A DNA stretch of 64,000 nt from AC-32 sp963813435. GTDB taxonomy: Bacteria > Actinomycetota > Thermoleophilia > Gaiellales > Gaiellaceae. The stretch covers positions 434,001 through 498,000 of the forward strand of contig CAWEYY010000003.1 in NCBI GenBank assembly GCA_963813435.1. The letters are read 5' to 3'. The notes below the pieces were generated by a model that was given only the letters and a program-made list of their open reading frames with translations, was not told where the DNA came from and did no database searches. The translations under genes and the position numbers were made by a program. Position 1 is the stretch's first letter. Every line of letters begins with the position of its first letter. Of the stretch, positions 32,873-40,463 are shown one piece after another.

Positions 32873-32904
32873 TTGCCACGGCATATCGATGTCAGTCAAT
32901 ATGC
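32873..32904 (+). promoter_or_regulatory. arsR promoter with operator-like repeat
   Basis: TTGCCA (32873-32878) and CAATAT (32897-32902) are separated by 18 nt, 6 nt before the GTG of arsR. GCATAT/ATATGC (32881-32886 and 32899-32904) flank the spacer, and ATATCGAT resembles ArsR/SmtB half-sites, so ArsR probably represses its own leaderless transcript. Confidence 0.5.
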
Positions 32905-32908
32905 GGCA

Positions 32909-33238
32909 GTGCAACCGATCGCCACGATCGCCGCTTCCTGTCCGCCTCTTCTCGAGGAGCCGATCGAACCGGCCCAGGCAGAGCGCCTCGCAGGCGCGCT
33001 CAAGGTCCTGGCCGATCCGGCTCGACTTCGCCTCTTGAGCCTCATCCAGGCGCAGCCAGGCGGCGAAGCGTGCGTCTGCCACCTCACCGAGCCGCTCGGC
33101 CTGACCCAGCCGACGGTGAGCCACCACCTCAAGGTGCTGCTGACGGCCGGCCTGGTCGAGCGCGAACAGCGCGGAAGCTGGGCCTACTTCCGCGTGAGAC
33201 CCGAACCGCTCGCGACGCTGCGCGAGCTGCTCGCCTAG
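32909..33238 (+). CDS. arsR: ArsR/SmtB-family metalloregulator
   Basis: 109 residues with a winged helix: LAGALKVLADPARLRLLSLI, then GLTQPTVSHHLKVLLTAGLV (recognition helix) and a wing REQRGSWAYFRVRPE. The metal site EACVCHL in the alpha-3 region matches the As(III)-binding C-V-C pair of ArsR. GTG at 32909 is preferred over an ATG at 32855, since that ATG would lie inside the operator and the promoter elements fit the GTG. It represses the divergent arsC-aquaporin operon until arsenite binds. Confidence 0.88.
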   Translation: MQPIATIAASCPPLLEEPIEPAQAERLAGALKVLADPARLRLLSLIQAQPGGEACVCHLTEPLGLTQPTVSHHLKVLLTAGLVEREQRGSWAYFRVRPEPLATLRELLA

Positions 33239-33253
33239 GCGCGCCGAACCGAG

Positions 33254-34285
33254 CTAGCCGATCTTCGCGATGGCCTTGCGGCCGGCAGCAACGACCGCCG
33301 GCGGCAGCACCGCGAACTGGAGCGGCGGCGCGAACTTCTGCCCCGTGGTGACGGCGTAGGTCAGGAACGGTCGCAGCGTCGAGGCTTTGGGCGAGTCCTT
33401 CGGGACGATCGCGTATGTGAAGGTCGAGATCGGGTACCCGTTGGGAGCGGAGGCTGGCGGGTCGGTGATCGAGATCGCGTTGTCCGGAGGAATCGTCTCG
33501 ACCGTCTTCGCCGCCGCGAGGATGGTCGACGGTCCCGGCGCAGGGAAGTTGCCGGCCGCATTCCGAACGAGCGCGAAGTCGAGGTCGTTCGAGAGGGCGT
33601 AGGAGATACCCAGGTAGCCGATTGTGCCGTCATTCTCCGCGATGAACGAGGTGACCCCGTCGTTGCCCTTGACGCCGGTTCCTGTCGGGAAGCTCACCTG
33701 AGTCGACACGCCCTCCTTGCTCTTCCACTCCGGGCTGACCTTGGCGAGGTAGTCGCTGAACGCGTACGTGTCGCCGCTCCCGTCGCTTCGGTGGACGGTC
33801 GTGATCGCGATGTTCGGCAGCTTCCTGGTCGGGTTGAGGCGCGCGATCTCGGGGTCGTTCCAACGTGTGATCTCGCCCAGGTAGATCTTCGCGAGCACCG
33901 GGCCGCTGAGTTTGAGCTCGTTGATCACGCCGTTGACGTTGTAAACGACAAGCGTGGCCGCCAGGGCCCACGGCACCTGCAGGCAACCCTTGCAGCTGTC
34001 AGCCTGGTCCGGAGTGAGCGGCGCGTCGCTCGCGCCGAAGTCGACCGTGCGGGCGGTGATCTGCGCGATCCCGCCACCGGAGCCGATCGCCCCGTAGGTG
34101 ACCGTCACGCCCGCGCGCTGCTGGTAGTCGCCGGACCACTGCGCGACGAGCGGAGCCACGAGCGTGCTCCCGGCGCCGATGAGTGTCTTGTCGCCGCCAC
34201 CTCCGCCATTCCCGCCGCCGCAGCCCGCGACGAGCAGGCCGACCACGCCGACCGCGAGGAAACCGCGCCTACGCGTGCTGTTCAG
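33254..34285 (-). CDS. pstS: Phosphate-binding lipoprotein PstS (copy 1)
   Basis: 343 residues, an ABC substrate-binding protein on the outer face of the membrane. Signal with lipobox: LNSTRRRGFLAVGVVGLLVA then GC. Phosphate-binding loops are IGAGSTLVAPLVAQW, YGAIGSGGGIAQI, VDFGASDAPLTPD and HRSDGSGDTYAFSDYLA. It also has the paired cysteines CKGC. No ATG, GTG or TTG lies before the n-region RRR; the CTG at 34285 is proposed as start, inside the last codons of phoU (17-nt overlap). It is the last gene of pstC-pstA-pstB-phoU-pstS, an unusual position since pstS normally leads. Confidence 0.87.
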   Translation of the reverse strand: MNSTRRRGFLAVGVVGLLVAGCGGGNGGGGGDKTLIGAGSTLVAPLVAQWSGDYQQRAGVTVTYGAIGSGGGIAQITARTVDFGASDAPLTPDQADSCKGCLQVPWALAATLVVYNVNGVINELKLSGPVLAKIYLGEITRWNDPEIARLNPTRKLPNIAITTVHRSDGSGDTYAFSDYLAKVSPEWKSKEGVSTQVSFPTGTGVKGNDGVTSFIAENDGTIGYLGISYALSNDLDFALVRNAAGNFPAPGPSTILAAAKTVETIPPDNAISITDPPASAPNGYPISTFTYAIVPKDSPKASTLRPFLTYAVTTGQKFAPPLQFAVLPPAVVAAGRKAIAKIG

Positions 34286-34946
34286 GATGCGACGCGTCCG
34301 TGAACTCGCGGAACTCGGCCGTGAGGAGGTAGGCGGTCTGCTCGCCAATGTCCACCGCATGATCTCCGATCCGCTCGAGCGTCCGCGAGACGAGGACCAT
34401 CCGCAGCACCCACTCGCGCATCGCCGGGTCGGCAGCGAGATCGACGAGGCGCTCGACGAAGCGCCGGTTCGAGCGGTCGATCAGCTCGTCGAGCTCGACC
34501 AGCGACTCGGCGCCGGCGAGATTCCGGTTCGCGAAGGAATCGAGCGCGACGCGCAGCATCTCCTCGGCGCGCTCGCCCATCTCCTGGAGCCGCTCCATCA
34601 GCAGCGGCTCGGGCTCGATATCGGCCACGAGCTTCGTCAGCTTGGCGACCGTGACGCAGTAGTCGGCCATCCGCTCGAGGTGGAGGTTGACGTGCAGCAT
34701 CGCGAGCACGAGGCGCAGATCGCCCGCGACGGGGGTCTGCCGCGCGAGCAGCGACTGGATCCCCTCCTCGATCTGGAGAAAGAGCGCGTCGACGTCGTCG
34801 TCGAACGCGATCACCTCGTCGGCCAGCTCGAGGTCCCGCTGCGCGAGCGCGTTGAGCGTGCCACGCAGCGCGCGAAGCACCAGCGAGCCCTCCTCCTGGA
34901 GGCTGGCCTCCAGCTGCTCGAGCTCGGTCTGGAACGCGGTCCTCAT
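34269..34946 (-). CDS. phoU: Phosphate-signalling accessory protein PhoU
   Basis: 225 residues, two repeats of three helices. Each has the metal-binding motif E/D-x3-D: LADEVIAFDDDVDALFLQIE in the first and LVELDELIDRSNRRFVERLV in the second, with LVLAMLHVNLHLERMADYCV and RMVLVSRTLERIGDHAVDIG as the conserved partners. It links PstB transport state to the sensor kinase and prevents excess phosphate uptake. The ATG overlaps the pstB stop (ATGA). Length is normal. Confidence 0.92.
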   Translation of the reverse strand: MRTAFQTELEQLEASLQEEGSLVLRALRGTLNALAQRDLELADEVIAFDDDVDALFLQIEEGIQSLLARQTPVAGDLRLVLAMLHVNLHLERMADYCVTVAKLTKLVADIEPEPLLMERLQEMGERAEEMLRVALDSFANRNLAGAESLVELDELIDRSNRRFVERLVDLAADPAMREWVLRMVLVSRTLERIGDHAVDIGEQTAYLLTAEFREFTDASHPEQHA

Positions 34947-35791
34947 CCGAACCTCCCCGTGACGTAGTCCTCGGTTCGCTTGTCGGACGGGGCCGTGAAG
35001 AGCTTCTGGGTCTCGTCGTACTCGACGAGAATGCCGGCGGGCTCGTCGCCGTCGATGTCGAGCGAAAAGAAGGCGGTCCGGTCGGCGACGCGCGCCGCCT
35101 GCTGCATGTTGTGGGTCACGATCACGATCGTGTAGTCGTTCTTCAGCTCGTGCATCAGCTCCTCGATCGAGGCGGTCGCGATCGGGTCGAGCGCGGAGGC
35201 CGGCTCGTCGAGAAGAAGCACGTCCGGCTCGATCGCGATCGCGCGCGCGATACACAGTCGCTGCTGCTGGCCGCCCGAGAGCGAGAGCGCGTTCTTCTTC
35301 AGCCTGTCCTTGACCTCGTCCCAGAGCGCCGCACCCTTGAGGGCCGTCTCAACCCGCTCGTCGAGGCCCTTGCGCAGCCCGAGGATGCGCGGCGCCCAGG
35401 CGACGTTGTCGTAGATCGTCTTCGGGAACGGGTTTGGCCGCTGGAAGACCATCCCGATTCGCCGCCGCACTTCGATCACGTCGACTCCGCTGCCACGGAT
35501 GTCCGTGCCGTGGTAGAGGATCGTCCCCTCCTGCCTGAAGCTCGGGATCTCGTCGTTCATCCGGTTGAGGCAGCGGATGAACGTGCTCTTGCCGCAGCCG
35601 GACGGGCCGATCACCGCCGTGACGAGGTTGCGGTCGATCTCGAGGTCGACGTCCTTGATCGCGACGCTCTTCCCGTAGATCGCCTTCAACGCCTTGATGT
35701 CGAAGACCGTCTCGCGGGTGCTCGGCCCAGATCCCTCGCGAGCGGCGACTTCAACCGGTCTCATCGCGGCCATCGTATCCGTCTCGCTCAT
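34943..35791 (-). CDS. pstB: Phosphate ABC transporter ATPase PstB
   Basis: 282 residues. ABC motifs: Walker A GPSGCGKSTFIRCLNRMND, Q-loop GMVFQRPNPFPKTIYDNVA, signature LSLSGGQQQRLCIARA, Walker B VLLLDEPASALDP and switch His IVIVTHNMQQA. NRMND and RPNPFP are PstB-specific. It drives phosphate import through PstC/PstA. The N-terminus is about 25 residues longer than usual (MSETDTMAAMRPVEVAARE). It starts 14 nt after pstA. Confidence 0.95.
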   Translation of the reverse strand: MSETDTMAAMRPVEVAAREGSGPSTRETVFDIKALKAIYGKSVAIKDVDLEIDRNLVTAVIGPSGCGKSTFIRCLNRMNDEIPSFRQEGTILYHGTDIRGSGVDVIEVRRRIGMVFQRPNPFPKTIYDNVAWAPRILGLRKGLDERVETALKGAALWDEVKDRLKKNALSLSGGQQQRLCIARAIAIEPDVLLLDEPASALDPIATASIEELMHELKNDYTIVIVTHNMQQAARVADRTAFFSLDIDGDEPAGILVEYDETQKLFTAPSDKRTEDYVTGRFG

Positions 35792-35805
35792 CTCGTCCCC
35801 TCCGT

Positions 35806-36693
35806 TCAGCGTCCGAGCTTTCTGCGGCTGGTAAGGAGCGCGATGCGTCCTACCAGGCTCGCGATGAGCACGAAGACGAGCAGCACGAGTGCCGTCGCCC
35901 AGGCACGTTTCTGGTCCTCCGGGTCAGACGACTCCGACCAGATGAAGATCTGGACGGGCATGTTGGGCATCGCATGCAACGGGTTGAACCCGATGAACCT
36001 CCCGAAGATGCCCGTGACGAACAGGAGCGGCGCCGTCTCCCCGGCCGCCCGCGCGATGGCGAGGACGGTCCCGGTCAGAATGCCGCCGAGCGAGCTCGGC
36101 AGGATGATCCCGAGCACGGTTCGCCAACGACTCGCTCCGAGCGCGTATGCGCCTTCGCGCTGGTCGTTGGGAACCAGCCGCAGCACCTCCTGCGTCGAGC
36201 GCGTGATCAGCGGCAGCATCACGATCGCGAGTCCGATCGATCCGGCCAGGCCGTTCTGGGCGTGCCCGTAGACGAGCAGGCTAAAGATGAACACGCCGAT
36301 GATCACGGACGGCAGGCCGGTCATCAGGTCGATTGCCAGCTGAACCGGGGATCGCAGCCAGGGTGAGGCGAACTCCTCGAGGAACAGGGCGATGCATACG
36401 CCGACCGGGAGCGAGATCGCCGTGGCGATCCCGACCAGGACCGCTGAGCCGACGATCAGCGGTGCAATCCCGCCGCCCGGGCTGAAAGGAACGGGGAGGT
36501 CGCTCGTCAGAAATGTCCAAGAAAGCTCACTCGCGCCGCGCTTGGCGACCGCGAATACCACGAGCGCCAGCACGCCCACCGCAAGCACGGCCGCGATCGT
36601 CGCAATCACCTCCGCGAGGCGGTTGACGATCCGGCGTCGTCGGACGCGCTTGTCTCCCTGGAGGCTCAGGGCGGACTCGACTGCGGCCATCAT
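35806..36693 (-). CDS. pstA: Phosphate ABC transporter permease PstA
   Basis: 295 residues with six membrane segments and the BPD-transporter loop EVLRLVPNDQREGAYALGAS then RWRTVLGIILPSSLGGILTG. FIGFNPLHAMPNMPVQIFIW near the C-terminus is PstA-like. It forms the phosphate channel with PstC. The start overlaps the pstC stop (ATGA). Confidence 0.94.
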   Translation of the reverse strand: MMAAVESALSLQGDKRVRRRRIVNRLAEVIATIAAVLAVGVLALVVFAVAKRGASELSWTFLTSDLPVPFSPGGGIAPLIVGSAVLVGIATAISLPVGVCIALFLEEFASPWLRSPVQLAIDLMTGLPSVIIGVFIFSLLVYGHAQNGLAGSIGLAIVMLPLITRSTQEVLRLVPNDQREGAYALGASRWRTVLGIILPSSLGGILTGTVLAIARAAGETAPLLFVTGIFGRFIGFNPLHAMPNMPVQIFIWSESSDPEDQKRAWATALVLLVFVLIASLVGRIALLTSRRKLGR

Positions 36694-37673
36694 CGAGCTC
36701 CGGTCCCGTGAACGTGGAAGCGGCGGATTATCAGCTGCGCAGCCAGGTTCGTCACGAGCCCGATCACGAGCAGGATCGCGGCGAGGTAGAAGAGCGATGC
36801 GATCTGGAGATTGGTGGTCGCTCCCTGGTACTGGCTCACGATCCGGCTCGCCAGCGTGTCGCCGACCCCGAACAGCGACCAGTGGATGAAGTATCCGGCG
36901 CCGATTACCTGCGCGACGGCGATCGCTTCCCCGAGCGCGCGCCCGAGCCCGAGGATGAGCGCAGCGGCGATTCCCGCGCGCGACGAGGACAGAGTTACTC
37001 CGCGCACCATCTCCCAGCGGGTGGACCCGAGCGCGAGCGCAGCCTCCTCGAGCTCGGACGGCACGCTCACGAACAGCTCGCGGCAGATGCTCGCGACGAT
37101 CGGGACGACCATGATCGCCAGGATCAGACCAGCGACGAAGAGGCTACTCGATCCGTTCTCCCCAGCGGCCGCGTTGAAGAACGGGATGAAGCCGAGCCAC
37201 CGGTCCATCCAGTGCACGCCGTGGTTGGCAACGAATGGCCCGAGGACCAGGATCCCCCAGAGTCCGAGCACGACGCTCGGGACCGCGGCGAGAGTCTCGA
37301 CCAGCGACCCGACGATCACCCGGATCGACTGCGGGGCCAGCTCGCTGAGGAAGAGCGCGATCCCAAGTGCAAGCGGCGTCGCGATCACCATCGCGATCGT
37401 GCACGTCACCAGGGTGCCGTAGAGCGCGGGCGCCGCGCCGAATATGGCCTTGTTGACGTCCCAGGTCGTGCCCCAGAGGAACGAGATCCCGAACTTGCTG
37501 AGCGCAAGGTGGGCGCTCTGAATGATCTTCCAGGCGATCAGCACGATCAGGCCGATCGCGGCGAGCGAGGCGAGAAGCGTCAGGAGGAACAGGATCCGGT
37601 CGCCCAGGCGGTCGCGCAGACGTCTCCCGCCCTCGAGTGGTCGGTCGGGCGCCGTGGTCGTGACCGTGGTCAT
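36690..37673 (-). CDS. pstC: Phosphate ABC transporter permease PstC
   Basis: 327 residues. N-terminal segment ILFLLTLLASLAAIGLIVLI, LAAVPSVVLGLWGILVLGPF (PstC signature), and cytoplasmic loop SVPSELEEAALALGSTRWEM plus LGLGRALGEAIAVAQVIG, the EAA contact for PstB. It is the first gene of the minus-strand operon, so transcription of pstCAB-phoU-pstS likely begins upstream at the PHO-box repeats. ATG 37673 is chosen; an in-frame start 24 nt earlier exists. There is no gene for a separate PstS ahead of it. Confidence 0.94.
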   Translation of the reverse strand: MTTVTTTAPDRPLEGGRRLRDRLGDRILFLLTLLASLAAIGLIVLIAWKIIQSAHLALSKFGISFLWGTTWDVNKAIFGAAPALYGTLVTCTIAMVIATPLALGIALFLSELAPQSIRVIVGSLVETLAAVPSVVLGLWGILVLGPFVANHGVHWMDRWLGFIPFFNAAAGENGSSSLFVAGLILAIMVVPIVASICRELFVSVPSELEEAALALGSTRWEMVRGVTLSSSRAGIAAALILGLGRALGEAIAVAQVIGAGYFIHWSLFGVGDTLASRIVSQYQGATTNLQIASLFYLAAILLVIGLVTNLAAQLIIRRFHVHGTGAR

Positions 37674-37712
37674 GAGCGCGCACGCTAACGCGAACACGGC
37701 TCCCCAAGCGGG

Positions 37713-37734
37713 CCGTTACCGGACCGTTACCGGA
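37713..37734. promoter_or_regulatory. Tandem 11-bp direct repeats, candidate PHO box
   Basis: CCGTTACCGGA occurs twice head-to-tail (37713-37723, 37724-37734) between divergent pstC and pstS2. Two adjacent 11-bp direct repeats are the architecture of PhoP-binding sites in actinobacteria, and a PhoP-like regulator is encoded at 39594. Confidence 0.72.
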
Positions 37735-37830
37735 TGACAACCGCCTTTCAGCCCACGGCTCGGCCACCCAGGTGCAGCCTCACGCCGAACACCTTTGCAA
37801 CCACGTTTCCTTATGGAGAGGAGAACCACC

Positions 37831-38865
37831 TTGAAACGCAATCGCAGGCTTGCGGCTGCCTTCGTCGTGCTCGGCGTGGCGGTAGTCGCGCTCACAGCAT
37901 TGACGGGGCTCGCAGTCGCGTCATCCAAGAAAGCATCGCTCAGCGGCGGCGGCAGCTCGTTCGTAGCCCCGCTCGTCGCCCTGTGGACCAAGAACTACAG
38001 CGCGGCCGACATCAGCTACGCGGCCATCGGCAGCGGCGCCGGAATCAAGGCGATCCAGGGCCGGACGGTCGACTTCGGGGCGAGCGATGCTCCGATGACG
38101 CCCGACCAGTTCGCGGGCTGCAACGGTTGCGTTCAGATCCCGTGGGCCTTTGCAGCGACGTCGATCCCGTACAACGTCTCCGGGGTCGGCTACGGACTCA
38201 AGCTGACCGGCCCGATCCTCGCCGACATCTACCTCGGCAAGGTCACCAAGTGGAACGACAAGCGCATCCGCGCGATCAACAAGGGTAAGAGCCTGCCGAA
38301 CGAAGACATCGTTCCGATCTGGCGCAGCGACGGCAGCGGCACGAGCTACAACTTCACCGACTACCTCTCGAAGGTGAGCAAGACCTTCAGGTCCCAGATC
38401 GGCAAAGGGACGCAGCCCGCCTTCAAGGTCGGCGTCGGAGCGAAGGGAAGCTCAGGCGTGGCCGCGAAGCTCGGCTCGACGCCGGGTGGCATCACCTACG
38501 TCGACGTCGCGTACGCGTACAAGAATCACTACAAGATCGCGAAGCTGAAGAACCGCGCCGGGAATTTCATCCTCCCGACCGTAAAGTCGCTGACCGCGGT
38601 GTCCAAGGGCGTCAAGAAGGTGACGCGCAAGGACAACGCGATCTCGGTCGTCGACCCGCCCAGGAGCCAGAAGGGCGCCTACCCGATCTGCACCTTCACA
38701 TGGGTGATCGTGCCGCTGCAGACCGCGAAGGCAGCCGACCTGAAGGCGTTCGTCAACTGGGCTCTCGTCAAGGGCCAGACGTACGGGCACCCGCTGCTCT
38801 TCCTGCCCCTGCCCAAGGCTGTGCAGAAGGCGGGCAAGAAGACCATCGCCCGGGTTCATTCCTAG
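37831..38865 (+). CDS. pstS2: Second phosphate-binding protein PstS, non-lipidated
   Basis: 344 residues. The signal peptide LKRNRRLAAAFVVLGVAVVA ends near VASS without a lipobox cysteine, so the protein is predicted to be secreted or only loosely held. Binding loops are GGGSSFVAPLVALWTK, AIGSGAGIKAIQGRTVDFGA then SDAPMTPDQF, and WRSDGSGTSYNFTDYLS. The CNGC pair matches copy 1. TTG at 37831 follows GAGAGGAG by 7 nt and is preferred to an ATG 18 nt earlier that overlaps this ribosome site. It is divergent from pstC. The many Lys residues on the surface (KKASL, KGVKKVTRKD) differ from copy 1. Confidence 0.9.
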   Translation: MKRNRRLAAAFVVLGVAVVALTALTGLAVASSKKASLSGGGSSFVAPLVALWTKNYSAADISYAAIGSGAGIKAIQGRTVDFGASDAPMTPDQFAGCNGCVQIPWAFAATSIPYNVSGVGYGLKLTGPILADIYLGKVTKWNDKRIRAINKGKSLPNEDIVPIWRSDGSGTSYNFTDYLSKVSKTFRSQIGKGTQPAFKVGVGAKGSSGVAAKLGSTPGGITYVDVAYAYKNHYKIAKLKNRAGNFILPTVKSLTAVSKGVKKVTRKDNAISVVDPPRSQKGAYPICTFTWVIVPLQTAKAADLKAFVNWALVKGQTYGHPLLFLPLPKAVQKAGKKTIARVHS

Positions 38866-38886
38866 CCAGGGATACCTAGCCAGGGA
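38861..38886. repeat. 12-bp direct repeat carrying both convergent stop codons
   Basis: CCTAGCCAGGGA occurs at 38861-38872 and 38875-38886, two bases apart. The first copy holds the pstS2 stop and the second, on the other strand, holds the histidine-kinase stop. Confidence 0.7.
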
Positions 38887-39577
38887 AGGCACAACGCACG
38901 TCGAGCCCGCGGCCGGAGGCGCCGCGGGCCTCGACGTGCCCGCCAGCTGTCTCGACGACGTGCTTCACGATCGCCAGACCCAGGCCGCTGCCACGCGTCG
39001 TCCGCGCGCGGTCGGAGCGGAAGAAGCGCTCGAACAGCCGCTGCGCGTCCTCTGCGGGGATACCGGCCCCGTCGTCGCTCGCCTCGACCACGATCGCCCC
39101 GTCCTCGCGGCCGAGCGAGATCACGCACGTCGCGCCCTCTCCCGCGTACCGGATCGCGTTCTCGACCAGGTTTTCGACGACGGTCTGGAGCATCCGCCTG
39201 CGCAGCGGGACGAGCAGCCCCTCGTCGGGGAGCCGCAGCTCGAGCCTGATGCCCGCGCGCTCCGCCCGCCCGCGCGACTCGTCCACGACCTCGCTCAGGA
39301 CCGGTCCCGCCTCGGTCTCGCCGAGGGCGACGACCTCGCGCCCCTGCTCGAGCTCGCTCAGAAAGAGGATGTCGTCGACGAGCTCGGTCATCTCCCACAC
39401 TTCGTCCCGCGCCTGCCTCAGCAAGGCCGGCAGGTCGGCATTCGGGAGCTCCGCCGTCTCGAGCAGCGCGGACAGCCGCGCGAGCGGAGTTCGCAGCTCG
39501 TGCGAGACCGCAGCGGTGAAGGCCGCGCGGAGCTCGTCGTACTCCGACCGGCGCTCGGTGTACTCAGATGGGGACAT
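38876..39577 (-). CDS. Soluble histidine kinase, PhoR-like core
   Basis: 233 residues: HisKA (AAFTAAVSHELRTPLARLSA, phosphorylated His) and HATPase_c (VVENLVENAIRYA, VEASDDGAGIPAEDAQ, TRGSGLGLAIVKHVVETAGG). It has no membrane segment, PAS or HAMP; the protein starts just before the dimerisation helix (MSPSEYTERRSEYDELR), so its sensing must come from a partner such as PhoU/PstB. The ATG is 16 nt from the GTG of the divergent response regulator, so their promoters overlap the opposite gene. It probably phosphorylates that regulator and controls the pst genes. Confidence 0.85.
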   Translation of the reverse strand: MSPSEYTERRSEYDELRAAFTAAVSHELRTPLARLSALLETAELPNADLPALLRQARDEVWEMTELVDDILFLSELEQGREVVALGETEAGPVLSEVVDESRGRAERAGIRLELRLPDEGLLVPLRRRMLQTVVENLVENAIRYAGEGATCVISLGREDGAIVVEASDDGAGIPAEDAQRLFERFFRSDRARTTRGSGLGLAIVKHVVETAGGHVEARGASGRGLDVRCAFPG

Positions 39578-39593
39578 TAGGCTGAGTATCACA

Positions 39594-40463
39594 GTGGCGA
39601 CCAAGGTGCTGATCGTCGAGGACGACGAGCTGATCGCCGAAGGGATGGCACAGCACCTCGCGGCCGACGGGCTCGACCCGATTCGGGTCGGCGCCGGCGA
39701 GATCGGGCTGGCGCGGCTCCGCTACGAGCGGCCCGACGTCCTTGTCCTCGACCTGATGCTCCCCGGCCTCGACGGCTGGAGCCTGATCGAGCAGGCCCGC
39801 GCCGAGGGAATCGCGACGCCGATCGTCGTCGTGAGCGCCCGCGGCACCGAGCACGACCGCATCCACGCGCTGCAGATCGGCGCCGACGACTACCTCGTCA
39901 AGCCGTTCTCGATGAAGGAGCTGGTGGCCCGCGTGCAGGCGGTCGCTCGCCGAGGGGGCCAGCACGGCGTCCAAGAGGACCGGGGCGAGGAGCTCGTGAT
40001 CGAGGAGCTCCGCATCGACCCTCGCTCGGTGCAGGCCTTCGTCGACGACGAGAACGCGCAGCTGACGCCGACCGAGTTCCGGCTGCTCTACACGCTCGCG
40101 CTCGACAAGGGCCGCGTCGCGAGCCGCGACGAGCTCCTGCAGCGCATCTGGGGCCGCCGCGCGACCCACCGCGACCGAACCGTGGACGTCTGCGTCCGCC
40201 GCCTGCGCGAGAAGATCGACCACCGCGCGTCGAGGCACACGTTCATCCAGACGCGCTACGGCGTCGGCTACAAGCTGACGCAGAGCCGCTCCCTCGAAGT
40301 AGGCGTACTCGAGCCGGCTACTAGCGGTACGGCACGAGGCTCTTCTCGGCCTCGGTGTCGATGCGGGCCACGACCTCGACGTACGGCTCGAGCCCGGAGC
40401 CGTGGAGCTTCGCCTTCAGCAGCTCGTCGACCTGGTAGAGGCCGGCCGAGTTGTTCATCTTGA
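39594..40463 (+). CDS. OmpR/PhoB-family response regulator
   Basis: Receiver VATKVLIVEDDELIAEGMAQ (acidic pair), phospho-Asp in VLVLDLMLPGLDGW and Lys in DDYLVKPFSMKELV, followed by a winged helix (LTPTEFRLLYTLALDKGRVA, VDVCVRRLREKID, TRYGVGYKL). It would bind the 11-bp PHO-box repeats. The regular protein would end near 40300. The frame instead continues for about 50 low-complexity residues, reaching 40463 and overlapping the HD gene by 143 nt. A stop in another frame lies at 40322-40324, directly at the HD gene stop, so a one-base error in the tail is possible. Confidence 0.85.
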   Translation: MATKVLIVEDDELIAEGMAQHLAADGLDPIRVGAGEIGLARLRYERPDVLVLDLMLPGLDGWSLIEQARAEGIATPIVVVSARGTEHDRIHALQIGADDYLVKPFSMKELVARVQAVARRGGQHGVQEDRGEELVIEELRIDPRSVQAFVDDENAQLTPTEFRLLYTLALDKGRVASRDELLQRIWGRRATHRDRTVDVCVRRLREKIDHRASRHTFIQTRYGVGYKLTQSRSLEVGVLEPATSGTARGSSRPRCRCGPRPRRTARARSRGASPSAARRPGRGRPSCSS

